In this document: positions 5,739 through 12,272 of the stretch, piece after piece
Numbering within the stretch: the stretch's first letter is position 1
How the letters are laid out: each line of letters starts with the position of its first letter
Origin: Halalkaliarchaeum sp036625675
Lineage (GTDB): Archaea > Halobacteriota > Halobacteria > Halobacteriales > Haloferacaceae
Length of the DNA: 12,381 bases
Direction of reading: 5' to 3'
Assembly (NCBI GenBank): GCA_036625675.1
Contig: JAZKTH010000069.1
Location: 1-12,381 of the forward strand
Notes under the pieces: generated by a model
Seen by the model: the letters and a program-made list of their open reading frames with translations, nothing else
Told to the model about the DNA's origin: nothing
Databases searched by the model: none
Position numbers and translations under genes: made by a program

Positions 5739-6237
5739 ATTGAACGTGTGGGCGGCCGTGGCTTTCGATCGATGAACGGCTCGCGATCGCCGGACGTCGC
5801 TGATTCCGGGGATCGTGCCGCGAGCGATTTCCGGATCTGTTCGTGCGTCGAGCCGTCGTGACCGCGTACGTGTGCTATCATCGGTGTCACCGCACTCCAC
5901 GCTTCGACGACCACACCATAAAGATAATGAATGATAATGATAATATTTATTAATTACAGCTATAGACTGCGGCACCCCTTAATTGGGTCGAGTTAACATG
6001 TAACATGCTGAGCGCCGGACGGAGCGCGCGCGACCGGCCCGTAGCTGATCAATCCGACGGCACGAAGGGGCGACGATCGACTGTTCGCCTGAAACAGCTG
6101 CGCTGTCACTGTGATACGGCCGAGGGTTGTCGGTTCGTTCGGCCCTGATTCCCGGTTTGTGACGCGATCGGCCCTCAGACAACCGATCGGTGGGAATCAC
6201 CGACGACTTGAAAGTGACATAGATCCAATTGTTTAGC
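5739..6237. other. 499-nt divergent spacer between the aceA operon and uspA, with an AT-rich core
   Basis: No convincing gene. Bases 5916-5965 are strikingly AT-rich, with GATAATGA at 5923-5930 and 5933-5940 and a partial third copy at 5939-5944, followed by AATATTTATTAATTA. This probably holds promoter elements, most likely for the aceA operon on the minus strand, which would give a leader near 170 nt. TAACATG is directly repeated at 5994-6000 and 6001-6007. CGGTG-t-CACCG (5882-5892) is a short inverted repeat whose arms recur nearer uspA. GGCCGA and TCGGCC form another inverted repeat around 6118-6143. Confidence 0.5.
6165..6203 (+). promoter_or_regulatory. Overlapping inverted repeats upstream of uspA, possible operator
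   Basis: CGATCGG (6165-6171) is inverted as CCGATCG (6183-6189) across 11 nt. A second repeat, TCGGTG (6187-6192) with CACCGA (6198-6203), overlaps it across a 5-nt spacer. They end about 35 nt before the uspA start, immediately upstream of where a promoter should be (weak TTGAAAG at 6208-6214). Confidence 0.35.
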
Positions 6238-6660
6238 GTGTACGACACAATTCTGGTCGCAACCGACGGGAGCAACGAGGCGAAACGCGCGGTGACGCAC
6301 GCGCTGGAACAGGCCGAACAGAACGACGCTGAGCTGCACGCCATCTTCGTGGTCAGCACCGACCGCTACCCCGAGCCGGCCCTGAGTAGCGCGGAACTGG
6401 AAACGAACGCGATAGAGGACTGGGGCAACGAGCGGCTGACGGAGGTCGCAGACAGGGGCGAATCGCTCGACATCGAGGTCACCACCCACTGCCGTCACGG
6501 GAAACCGTACGTGGGGATCATAGACTACGCCGACGAGATAGACGCCGACCTGATCGTTCTGGGCTACCACGGCCACTCACACACCGAGCCGAAACAGATC
6601 GGGAGCGTGACCGACCGGGTCGTTCAGAAGGCGGGGAGATCCGTTCTCGTCGCCGCCTGA
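6238..6660 (+). CDS. Universal stress protein, UspA family (ATP-binding type)
   Basis: 140 residues, one Usp domain, cytoplasmic, usually dimeric. The N-terminal strand YDTILVATDGS (2-12) is the family opening. The ATP-binding motif G-x2-G-x9-G(S/T) is complete: G109, G112 and G122-S123 in GYHGHSHTEPKQIGSV. The protein should therefore bind ATP. The start is taken as GTG at 6238, which places MYDTILV at the N-terminus as in most family members. A TTG at 6229 would add three residues and cannot be excluded. The gene is monocistronic and faces the convergent DUF2267 gene. Haloarchaea carry many Usp paralogues, so the individual role cannot be assigned. Confidence 0.92.
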   Translation: MYDTILVATDGSNEAKRAVTHALEQAEQNDAELHAIFVVSTDRYPEPALSSAELETNAIEDWGNERLTEVADRGESLDIEVTTHCRHGKPYVGIIDYADEIDADLIVLGYHGHSHTEPKQIGSVTDRVVQKAGRSVLVAA

Positions 6661-6744
6661 ACGCCGAGATCGAGGGGGCCGAGAACGAACCAGCGAACCA
6701 GCGGATCTCCGTGGACAGTTCGACACCGCCGTCACGGTGAACAC

Positions 6745-6784
6745 TCGACCGGCGAAACCGTCGTGTCGACCGGCAAAATCGTCG
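6745..6784 (+). repeat. Two-copy 21-bp tandem repeat between convergent genes
   Basis: The 19-mer at 6745-6763 recurs at 6766-6784 with two mismatches, separated by TG; both start TCGACCGGC and end CGTCG. It lies in the 206-nt gap between uspA and the DUF2267 gene, where no gene is visible. CGAACCAG is also doubled near 6684-6701. The gap is otherwise unremarkable. Confidence 0.7.
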
Positions 6785-6866
6785 AGGAGTGACGGAGGAC
6801 GTCCCGAACTCGCAGATTCAATAGAGCCAGATGGCCGACGATCGAAGCGTTGCGGGGGGAGGGTGT

Positions 6867-7319
6867 TCACTCCTGCGAGTCGCCGGTCGCCTGTGCCCCC
6901 CCGTCGTCGCTCCAGCCGCCGGCGTCGACGATCTCGAAGAGCTGACCCCAGTTTTCCGCGTCCTCCCCCTCGGGGAGCATCTTCCGGAGCTCCCGAAAGT
7001 CGGACTCCGGCACCTCCGAGTGAACGAGGTCGACGACCACCCGCGCGTGGTAGGCCGCGTCCGGCGCGTCCGCGTTCTCGATCTCGGCGACCCGTTCGAT
7101 GAACTCCCGCCAGTCGAACCGCTGTCCGTGCTCCTCGACCGCGCCAGTCAGGTACCACTTGATCTCCATCGGGAGCGAGGCAGCCAGATCCTCGGCGGCC
7201 CCCTCCGGAATGCGGGAGCCGAGCGTAGTAAGCGTCGCCCGAGTCGCACGCACCGCCCGCCCGGTGTCCGGGAGTTCGAGCCTGTGCTGGACTTTCCCCG
7301 TGAATTCGTCGAAGTTCAT
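6867..7319 (-). CDS. DUF2267 family protein
   Basis: 150 residues, acidic, all-helical, soluble. The N-terminus MNFDEFTGKVQHRLELPDTG and the segment TLTTLGSRIPEGAAEDLAAS are characteristic of DUF2267. The domain is internally duplicated: residues 3-60 (FDEFTGKV ... IPEGAAEDLAASLP) resemble residues 69-117 (DWREFIERV ... VPESDFRELRKMLP). The last 15 residues are an acidic, probably flexible tail. No enzymatic motif is present and the function of the family is unknown. The ATG at 7319 lies 27 nt from a TATA-like element, which suggests a leaderless transcript. It diverges from the HAD phosphatase gene and converges with uspA. Confidence 0.88.
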   Translation of the reverse strand: MNFDEFTGKVQHRLELPDTGRAVRATRATLTTLGSRIPEGAAEDLAASLPMEIKWYLTGAVEEHGQRFDWREFIERVAEIENADAPDAAYHARVVVDLVHSEVPESDFRELRKMLPEGEDAENWGQLFEIVDAGGWSDDGGAQATGDSQE

Positions 7320-7343
7320 ACGCTAGGAGAGTGTTCCTCTACT

Positions 7344-7352
7344 ATCATTAAC
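7344..7352 (-). promoter_or_regulatory. TATA-like box of the DUF2267 gene
   Basis: On the minus strand the sequence reads AGTTAATGATAG around these bases, centred 27-29 nt before the ATG at 7319. The spacing fits leaderless transcription. Confidence 0.5.
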
Positions 7353-7361
7353 TACCATGTA

Positions 7362-7382
7362 CGTTCTTGCGGAGCGGGAACG
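7362..7382 (+). other. Short hairpin in the divergent DUF2267/HAD spacer
   Basis: CGTTCTTGC (7362-7370) and GCGGGAACG (7374-7382) pair over nine positions, including two G-U pairs, with a GGA loop. As DNA it is an imperfect palindrome between the two divergent promoters and could be an operator. Chance is not excluded. Confidence 0.3.
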
Positions 7383-7463
7383 CAACACCGGGGCAGCGTG
7401 GCGTCGTTACTCGGCAGCGATGTCGACGAGTGAAGGGTCTGCCGCGGGCTCACGGCGGCTGAG

Positions 7464-7471
7464 GTATTATG
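7464..7471 (+). promoter_or_regulatory. TATA box of the HAD phosphatase gene
   Basis: GTATTATG is centred about 28 nt before the ATG at 7496, so transcription should begin at or next to that ATG. This argues against the in-frame ATG at 7469, which lies inside the box. Confidence 0.55.
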
Positions 7472-7495
7472 TCGGGGGGAGACGTACGTCACGGT

Positions 7496-8155
7496 ATGAC
7501 AGTCGTGGCCTTCGACTTCGACGGGACGCTCTCGCGAACGGACGTCTCGGTGCTGCTGGGCCGGGAGCACGACGTCGAAAGCGAGGTCCGCGGTCTGATC
7601 GAGCGGGGGTACAGGGGCGACCTCGACTTCGAGCGGAGCCTGCGCCAGCGCGTCGCTCTCCTCGAGGGGATGCGGGAGGAGGACGTCGAGGAGGCGTTCC
7701 AGCGCTGCAAGCTGCGCGAGGACGCAGCCGAGATGATCGCTGAACTCCGGCGATCGGGCGCGAGTGTCGCGATCGTGACCGGCAGCTTCGGGCGGGGGGT
7801 CGAGGCGGCGCTGGATCGGGCCGGCGTCGCCGTCGATCACCTCGCCGCGAATCGCCTGGTGCTCGAAGACGGCGCAGTGACCGGCGAGGTGGAAGGGCCG
7901 CTAGTCGGCGGGGACAAGGAACGGGCGTTCCGGGAGATCGTCGCCGCGGCCAGCGTCTCCCACGGGGAGACGGTCGCCGTGGGAGACGGACTCCTCGATC
8001 TCCCGATGCTTCGCGCCGCAGGCACGGCGATCGGCTTCAACCCCGTTCCGCTGGTCGAGGAAAACGTCGACGCAGTCGTGACGTCGGTCCGGAAGCTACG
8101 GCTGTACTTCCAGCAGAACGGGATCGTCGAGGCGGACGGCCCGGTCGGAGGCTGA
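7496..8155 (+). CDS. SerB-like HAD-superfamily phosphatase (subfamily IB)
   Basis: 219 residues, cytoplasmic. All HAD motifs are present: I, DFDGTLS with nucleophile D7 and D9; II, VTGS with T95; III, K141 in GGDKERAF; IV, GDGLLD with D164 and D168. A helical cap fits between motifs I and II (about 14-85). The overall arrangement resembles phosphoserine phosphatase SerB, the last step of serine synthesis. The segment after motif I (RTDVSVLLGREHDV) differs somewhat from the SDSEM-type segment I associate with haloarchaeal SerB, so another small phosphomonoester is possible. The ATG at 7496 is preferred over 7469 by the position of the TATA box and the family N-terminus. A phosphoribosyltransferase gene follows 43 nt downstream, probably in the same transcript. 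Confidence 0.85.
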   Translation: MTVVAFDFDGTLSRTDVSVLLGREHDVESEVRGLIERGYRGDLDFERSLRQRVALLEGMREEDVEEAFQRCKLREDAAEMIAELRRSGASVAIVTGSFGRGVEAALDRAGVAVDHLAANRLVLEDGAVTGEVEGPLVGGDKERAFREIVAAASVSHGETVAVGDGLLDLPMLRAAGTAIGFNPVPLVEENVDAVVTSVRKLRLYFQQNGIVEADGPVGG

Positions 8156-8198
8156 GGGCCGACCCATCGCCCGGTAGACGACGCGGGATCCGAAACCA

Positions 8199-8834
8199 AT
8201 GATCAGATCAGAACGGTTCGAAAACCGAACGGACGCTGGGAATCGCCTGGGTGAAACACTTCGGGAGCGGGGCGTAGAGGCGGATCTGGTGCTCGCCATC
8301 CCGCGGGGCGGACTTCCGCTGGGACGGGCAGTCGCGGACGCACTCGAGGCTCCGCTGGACGTCGTGGTGGCCAAGAAGATCGGTGCGCCGGGAAACCCCG
8401 AATACGCAGTGGGCGCAGTCGCGAGCGACGGGACCGTCTGGCGAAACGAGGAGGCGTTCCACGCCAGGAGCGTCGACGAGGAGTACTTCCGGGAGAAACG
8501 CGAGCAGAAAGCGAGGGAGGCACGCCGGAAGGTCGACCGCTACCGGGGCGATCGCCCCGAACTGGACGTGGCCGGCAAGCGGGTGGTCCTCGTCGACGAC
8601 GGGGTCGCGACGGGGTCGACGATCAGGGCGTGTCTCGAGAGTCTCCGCGGATCCGACCCCGAACGGATCGTCCTCGCCGTACCCGTCGGTCCGCCGGATA
8701 CGATCGAGGTGCTCCGGGGTCTGGCCGACGAGGTCGTCTGTCTGAAGACCCCGCGTCGCTTCAGAGGGGTCGGCGGCTTCTACGAGCGATTCGATCAGGT
8801 GTCCGACGAGGAGGCGATGGCGTACCTGGAGTGA
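8199..8834 (+). CDS. Predicted phosphoribosyltransferase (COG1926 type)
   Basis: 211 residues. Type I PRTase fold: PRPP-binding loop VVLVDDGVATGST (129-141), pyrophosphate loop AIPRGGLPLG (33-42), and the family-specific block VVAKKIGAPGNPEYAVGAVA (57-76). The flexible hood is probably the charged helical segment EEYFREKREQKAREARRKVDRY (94-115). Members of this group have no agreed substrate; they are not closely related to the Apt, Hpt or Upp salvage enzymes. The C-terminus is GVGGFYERFDQVSDEEA, also typical of the group. The ATG at 8199 follows the HAD phosphatase by 43 nt with no promoter seen between, so co-transcription is likely. The pairing of a phosphatase with a PRTase hints at a nucleotide or PRPP-linked reaction sequence, which is inference. 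Confidence 0.88.
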   Translation: MIRSERFENRTDAGNRLGETLRERGVEADLVLAIPRGGLPLGRAVADALEAPLDVVVAKKIGAPGNPEYAVGAVASDGTVWRNEEAFHARSVDEEYFREKREQKAREARRKVDRYRGDRPELDVAGKRVVLVDDGVATGSTIRACLESLRGSDPERIVLAVPVGPPDTIEVLRGLADEVVCLKTPRRFRGVGGFYERFDQVSDEEAMAYLE

Positions 8835-8927
8835 GCGGGCGTCGGGCACAAAACGACAGTGCGGCGACCCAGGGATGCGACGTCAGGTCCTCGTCGAGTC
8901 GAGGTCAGCGCGCACCAGTACCGGGAA

Positions 8928-9172
8928 TTATTGGATGTACAGCCACAGGGTCAGGAGCCAGCCGATCCCCGTGGCGATCGAGGCGGTGACGTCGGCCCGG
9001 GTCGGCTCCACCGGAGGGTTGCGAACGATCGCCTCGTAGAGGAGGAGCGTCGCCGCGAAGCTCCGACAGCAAGCCCCTGATGCAGGGCAATCGGAAAGAG
9101 GAGGCTTGCGAGGACCCCCACTCCCAGCGCGGCCGGAACGGCCACGAGCAGCGTGTCGTAATAGCTGAGCAT
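8928..9172 (-). pseudogene. Small two-helix membrane protein gene, broken by a 1-nt frameshift
   Basis: From the ATG at 9172 the minus strand reads MLSYYDTLLVAVPAAL and a hydrophobic helix up to GLAVG (codons to about 9065). Then the frame degenerates into an Arg/Ser-rich stretch that stops at about 8951. Shifting frame at 9063-9064 recovers SFAATLLLYEAIVRNPPVEP, then TRADVTASIATGIGWLLTLW and LYIQ, with a TAA at 8928-8930. The joined product would be 81 residues with two transmembrane helices. Both halves match a small haloarchaeal membrane protein I recall (function unknown), including the VRNPPVEPTRADV loop. The present sequence is explained by loss of one base. It is either a recent pseudogene, a sequencing error, or less likely programmed frameshifting. 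The remaining 93 nt up to 8834 hold nothing visible. Confidence 0.8.
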
Positions 9173-9353
9173 CTCTCAGTTCGGGTTACGACCGGGCGCG
9201 CGGCGTTCTTTGCGTCGATTCCCGCGCGTTCGGAACGCCCGCGCGTTGGACGGCCGTTCACTGATGTCCGGCGAGGCCGGCGACCGCCCCGCCCCCGCCG
9301 CCGAACAGGGGCGGATAGCAGGAACTAAGCGTCGGAACCCACAGGTACCACCA
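9173..9353. other. Divergent spacer with 10-bp direct repeat
   Basis: No gene seen. CCCGCGCGTT is directly repeated at 9221-9230 and 9238-9247, and GCGTTC-g-GAACGC (9226-9238) is a near-perfect palindrome spanning them. This could be an operator between the membrane gene and panD. No clear TATA box precedes panD; the best candidate is AACTAAGC near 9323-9330. Confidence 0.35.
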
Positions 9354-9692
9354 ATGCGCAGGGAGGGATTGCGCGCGAAGCTTCACCACGCGCGAGTCAC
9401 GCAAACCGAGAAGGAGTACGAGGGGAGCATCACCATAGACGGAGACCTCCTCGATGCGGCGGACGTCGCCGTCCACGAGAAAGTCCAGGTGGTGAACGTC
9501 GAGACCGGCGACCGGTTCGAGACGTACGCTATCCGGGGCAAAGCGGGCGAGATCTGTCTCAACGGCGCCGCGGCCAGGTTGGCGTCCGTCGGCGATCGAA
9601 TCATCGTCATGGCGTACGGCCGGTTCGAGGGAGCGATCCCGGAGCCGACGGTTCTCCGCCTGGACGAGGAAAACGAGCCGATCGACCGGTGA
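9354..9692 (+). CDS. panD: Aspartate 1-decarboxylase, pyruvoyl-dependent (bacterial PanD type)
   Basis: Makes beta-alanine from L-aspartate for pantothenate and coenzyme A. The 112-residue proenzyme should self-cleave between G24 and S25 (YEGSITID), turning S25 into the pyruvoyl cofactor. Known active-site residues of Escherichia coli PanD fall at the same numbers: K9, H11, Y22, R54, T57 and Y58. The conserved LNGAAARLASVGDRIIVMAY block (69-88) follows, with N70 matching E. coli N72. The C-terminal 20 residues are acidic. The ATG at 9354 gives MRREGLRAKLHHARV, the normal start; longer in-frame readings add a basic tail. Many archaea instead use an MfnA-like PLP decarboxylase, so this gene is probably of bacterial origin by ancient transfer, though its codon use matches its neighbours. 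It converges with hef, with an 18-nt gap. Confidence 0.93.
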   Translation: MRREGLRAKLHHARVTQTEKEYEGSITIDGDLLDAADVAVHEKVQVVNVETGDRFETYAIRGKAGEICLNGAAARLASVGDRIIVMAYGRFEGAIPEPTVLRLDEENEPIDR

Positions 9693-9710
9693 CTCACTAC
9701 AACCGCAGTA

Positions 9711-12209
9711 TCATCTCGCGTAGTCGCTGGCGACGACCTCGCGGATCCGGTCGGCGGTCACCTCGCCCACGCCGTCGACCCCCTGGAGGTCCTCCTTCCC
9801 GGCGGTCATCACCGCCTCGACGGTGCCGAACGCCTCGAGCAGCGCCCGGGCGGTGATCGGGCCGATGTCGGCGATCGAGGAGACCACGTACTCCTGTTGC
9901 TCGGTAAGGGTCTTCTGGGACTTCCCCCCGTGGACGCTCACCGTCCGGTCGCGCTCCTCCTGCTCCCGTCTCGCGATGGTGTCGAGCATGTTCGCCGTGC
10001 CGTCGGGCCCGTCGGTCCGGAGGACGCTCACGTCGAAGTCGATCGCGAGGCTCGCCAGGGCACCCCGGATCGCGTTCGGGTGAACGTTCCGGGCACCGTA
10101 CAGGTCCGTCTCGCCCTCGAGGATCAACACGGGACGGGAATAATTGCGGGCCAGATCGCCGATCTGCTCGAACAGCGAGCGATCGCCGCCGGTCAGGGTG
10201 TCGAGGAAGTCGTCGACCGACTTGCGCTCGACGGCGACGCGATCCGAAAGCACGTAATCGCCCACGGAGAGCGTTTCCAGGCGAGTGTGGACCCCCTCCC
10301 GGGTCGACAGATCCCGGGCGATGTGGGAGTCGAGTTCGCGCTGATCGATCACGAGTTCTACCCCCTCGTCGCGCCCGGCGGCCGCCACGACCCCGTCGTC
10401 CCCGTCCTCCCGGTCCGACTCTTCGTCCCCGTCCTCCCGGTCCGACTCTTCGTCCCCGTCCTCCCGGTTCGGCGCCTCGTCCTCGTCGTTTCGTCGCTTC
10501 TGGTCGTCACCGTCGTCGTCACCGATGTCGTCGTCGCCCTCCCCGGTCGCGGCCGCGAAGTCGGACAACCCGGGCTGGACGCTCTCCGGCCCGTCGCCGG
10601 CGCTGGAGGCCCCGACGTCCGTCGATCCGTCGGCGGCGTCACTCCCGTCCGAGAGCTTTTGCTGGATGTCGGCCGCGGACTCTTTCAGTTCGCGAAGCTC
10701 CGAGGCCATGCGCTTCTCCCGCCGGCGGGCGATCCAGAAGAACGCCTCGTCGCGGGTGTCCTTCGCGAGCAGCACCACCACCCGTCCGGCGGCCTGCCGG
10801 CCGGTTCGGCCCTTCCGCTGGATCGACCGGATCGCGGTCGGGACCGGCTCGAAGAACAGCACGAGGTCGACCTCGGGTACGTCGAGGCCCTCCTCGGCCA
10901 CGGAGGTAGAGACGAGGACGTCGAAGCCGCCGTCCCTGAACGACTCGAGCGTCTCCGCCTGCTGTTTCTGGGTCATCCCGTCCGAGCCCTCCTTGTCGCC
11001 CTGACCGACGAACCGGTGGACGTCGAAGTGCTCGCCGAGGAACTCCGAGAGCACCTCAGCGGTATCGCGGGACTCGGTGAACACGATGACGCGTTCCCCC
11101 CCGCCGATGCCGAGCGTCTCGGCCAGCAGGATTCGCGTCCGGGAGAACTTCGGGTGGATCCCGTCGAACGACTCGGCCTTCCGCATCGCCTCCCTGACTT
11201 TCGGCTCGGAGACGAGCCGCTGGCTCGCCTTCGACGCCCCGGAGGACCTTGCTGCCTGGCGCTGCCGCTCGAAGTAGCGTCGCAGGGCGTCGACGCTCTG
11301 GGTCTCGACGAGTTCGACCGCCCGCCGGAGCTTCATCACCTCCGCGTGCGTGGAGATGCCCTTGTAGCCGGCCGACTGGTCCGCGTCCATCATCCGCTGG
11401 AGCTCCCCGCGCATCCGGTTGAGCTGCTTCTGTGAGAGGTCGGGCGAGGTGGTGTCCGTCACCCCCAGCGACTTCAGCTTCTCCAGGCGGTCGACGATGA
11501 CCTCGTTGAGCGCGTCCCGTATCTCGAGCACCGTCTCCGGCAGTTCGACCTCGACCCACTCGACGTCGGTGTCGTGTGTGTACTCCCCGACGTCGGCGTC
11601 GTCCTCGGTCATCACCGCGACGTTCGTCACGCCGAGGTTCTCACAGACGGTCCGGATCTCCTCGCCGTCACCCCCCGGCGAGGCCGACATCGCGGTGACG
11701 AGCGGATCAGCCGCGTCGGCGTGGTAGCGCTCGGCAATGTAGACGTAGGAGTACTCGCCGGTCGCCCGGTGACACTCGTCGAAGGTGAGGTGGGTCACGT
11801 CCGCCAGGTCGATCCGGTTTCCCACGAGGTCGTTCTCGACCACCTGTGGGGTCGCGATCACGACCCGAGCGCCCTCCCACAGGTCGCCGCGATCCTCCGG
11901 GCTGACCTCCCCGGTGAACACCGCGATATCGTCGTCCGGGATCTCGAGGGCCCGGCGATAGAAGTCGGCGTGCTGGGTCACGAGCGGCTTCGTGGGGGCG
12001 AGAAACAGCGCCGTCCCGCCGCGCTCCCGGAGCCGGTCGGCGGTCACCAGCAGGCTCACCGTCGTCTTCCCCAGCCCCGTCGGCAGACACACCAGGGTGT
12101 GCTCGGCGCGCGCCTCGCCGGCCAGTTCGAGCTGATACCGACGGCGCTCGATGAACTCGGGAACCAAAAGCGGGTGATCCACGTATGCGACGTCGTCGGT
12201 GGCCGCCAT
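9711..12209 (-). CDS. hef: Hef: FANCM/XPF-like helicase-nuclease
   Basis: Processes stalled replication forks and branched DNA; archaeal counterpart of FANCM fused to an XPF/Mus81-type nuclease. The 832 residues contain a superfamily 2 helicase: Walker A PTGLGKTT (43-50), DECH box (144-147), motif III SAS (175-177), a thumb-like helical insertion (about 225-345), and motif VI QRKGRTGR (464-471). A long acidic linker (about 515-612) follows, with 9-residue repeats REDGDEESD and a PIP-box-like QPGLSDFA (545-552). The XPF nuclease domain (about 616-755) has DQRE (622-625), GDYV (650-653) and ERK (661-663), so the catalytic motif is intact. Tandem helix-hairpin-helix motifs end the protein (about 775-828, DIGPITARALLEAFG and GVDGVGEVTADRI). 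The ATG at 12209 follows a weak T-rich box at leaderless distance. No frameshift or missing motif was seen. Confidence 0.96.
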   Translation of the reverse strand: MAATDDVAYVDHPLLVPEFIERRRYQLELAGEARAEHTLVCLPTGLGKTTVSLLVTADRLRERGGTALFLAPTKPLVTQHADFYRRALEIPDDDIAVFTGEVSPEDRGDLWEGARVVIATPQVVENDLVGNRIDLADVTHLTFDECHRATGEYSYVYIAERYHADAADPLVTAMSASPGGDGEEIRTVCENLGVTNVAVMTEDDADVGEYTHDTDVEWVEVELPETVLEIRDALNEVIVDRLEKLKSLGVTDTTSPDLSQKQLNRMRGELQRMMDADQSAGYKGISTHAEVMKLRRAVELVETQSVDALRRYFERQRQAARSSGASKASQRLVSEPKVREAMRKAESFDGIHPKFSRTRILLAETLGIGGGERVIVFTESRDTAEVLSEFLGEHFDVHRFVGQGDKEGSDGMTQKQQAETLESFRDGGFDVLVSTSVAEEGLDVPEVDLVLFFEPVPTAIRSIQRKGRTGRQAAGRVVVLLAKDTRDEAFFWIARRREKRMASELRELKESAADIQQKLSDGSDAADGSTDVGASSAGDGPESVQPGLSDFAAATGEGDDDIGDDDGDDQKRRNDEDEAPNREDGDEESDREDGDEESDREDGDDGVVAAAGRDEGVELVIDQRELDSHIARDLSTREGVHTRLETLSVGDYVLSDRVAVERKSVDDFLDTLTGGDRSLFEQIGDLARNYSRPVLILEGETDLYGARNVHPNAIRGALASLAIDFDVSVLRTDGPDGTANMLDTIARREQEERDRTVSVHGGKSQKTLTEQQEYVVSSIADIGPITARALLEAFGTVEAVMTAGKEDLQGVDGVGEVTADRIREVVASDYAR
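10395..10468 (-). repeat. 27-bp tandem repeat in the hef linker
   Basis: A 27-bp unit is present at 10404-10430 and exactly repeated at 10431-10457. Partial copies flank it on both sides (9 nt before, 11 nt after). Each unit encodes REDGDEESD, so copy-number change keeps the reading frame and lengthens or shortens the acidic linker by nine residues. Confidence 0.92.
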
Positions 12210-12232
12210 CGTCGGGTCTATGGCGGCATCCT

Positions 12233-12240
12233 CGAAAAGG
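12233..12240 (-). promoter_or_regulatory. Weak TATA-like box of hef
   Basis: Minus-strand CCTTTTCG is centred 27-28 nt before the hef ATG (12209). The match to an archaeal TATA element is poor, but the spacing agrees with other leaderless genes here. Confidence 0.3.
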
Positions 12241-12272
12241 GTTCCCCACGCGGGGCGGAAGTGAAGCGGCGG

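Noticed and set aside
5739..5975. Upstream extension of the small aceA-coupled gene to an ATG at 5975
   Set aside because: The extra 79 residues are encoded partly by the AT-rich promoter-like block and look non-coding (Tyr/His/Ser-rich, then Arg-rich).
6005..6148. 47-codon plus-strand frame with three cysteines, preceded by an AT-rich patch
   Set aside because: It is basic and Arg-rich with no CPxCG zinc motif, and it lies in a spacer better explained by regulation. Conservation would be needed to revive it.
9080..9328. Plus-strand frame opposite the broken membrane gene
   Set aside because: It is antisense to the clearly conserved transmembrane sequence, and its product is Arg/Pro-rich.
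9897..11435. Long open frame on the plus strand opposite hef (over 500 codons)
   Set aside because: It is antisense to an unmistakable helicase-nuclease and arises from the GC-rich codon bias. It contains no recognisable domain and has Val/Arg/Leu-rich repeats mirroring hef codons.
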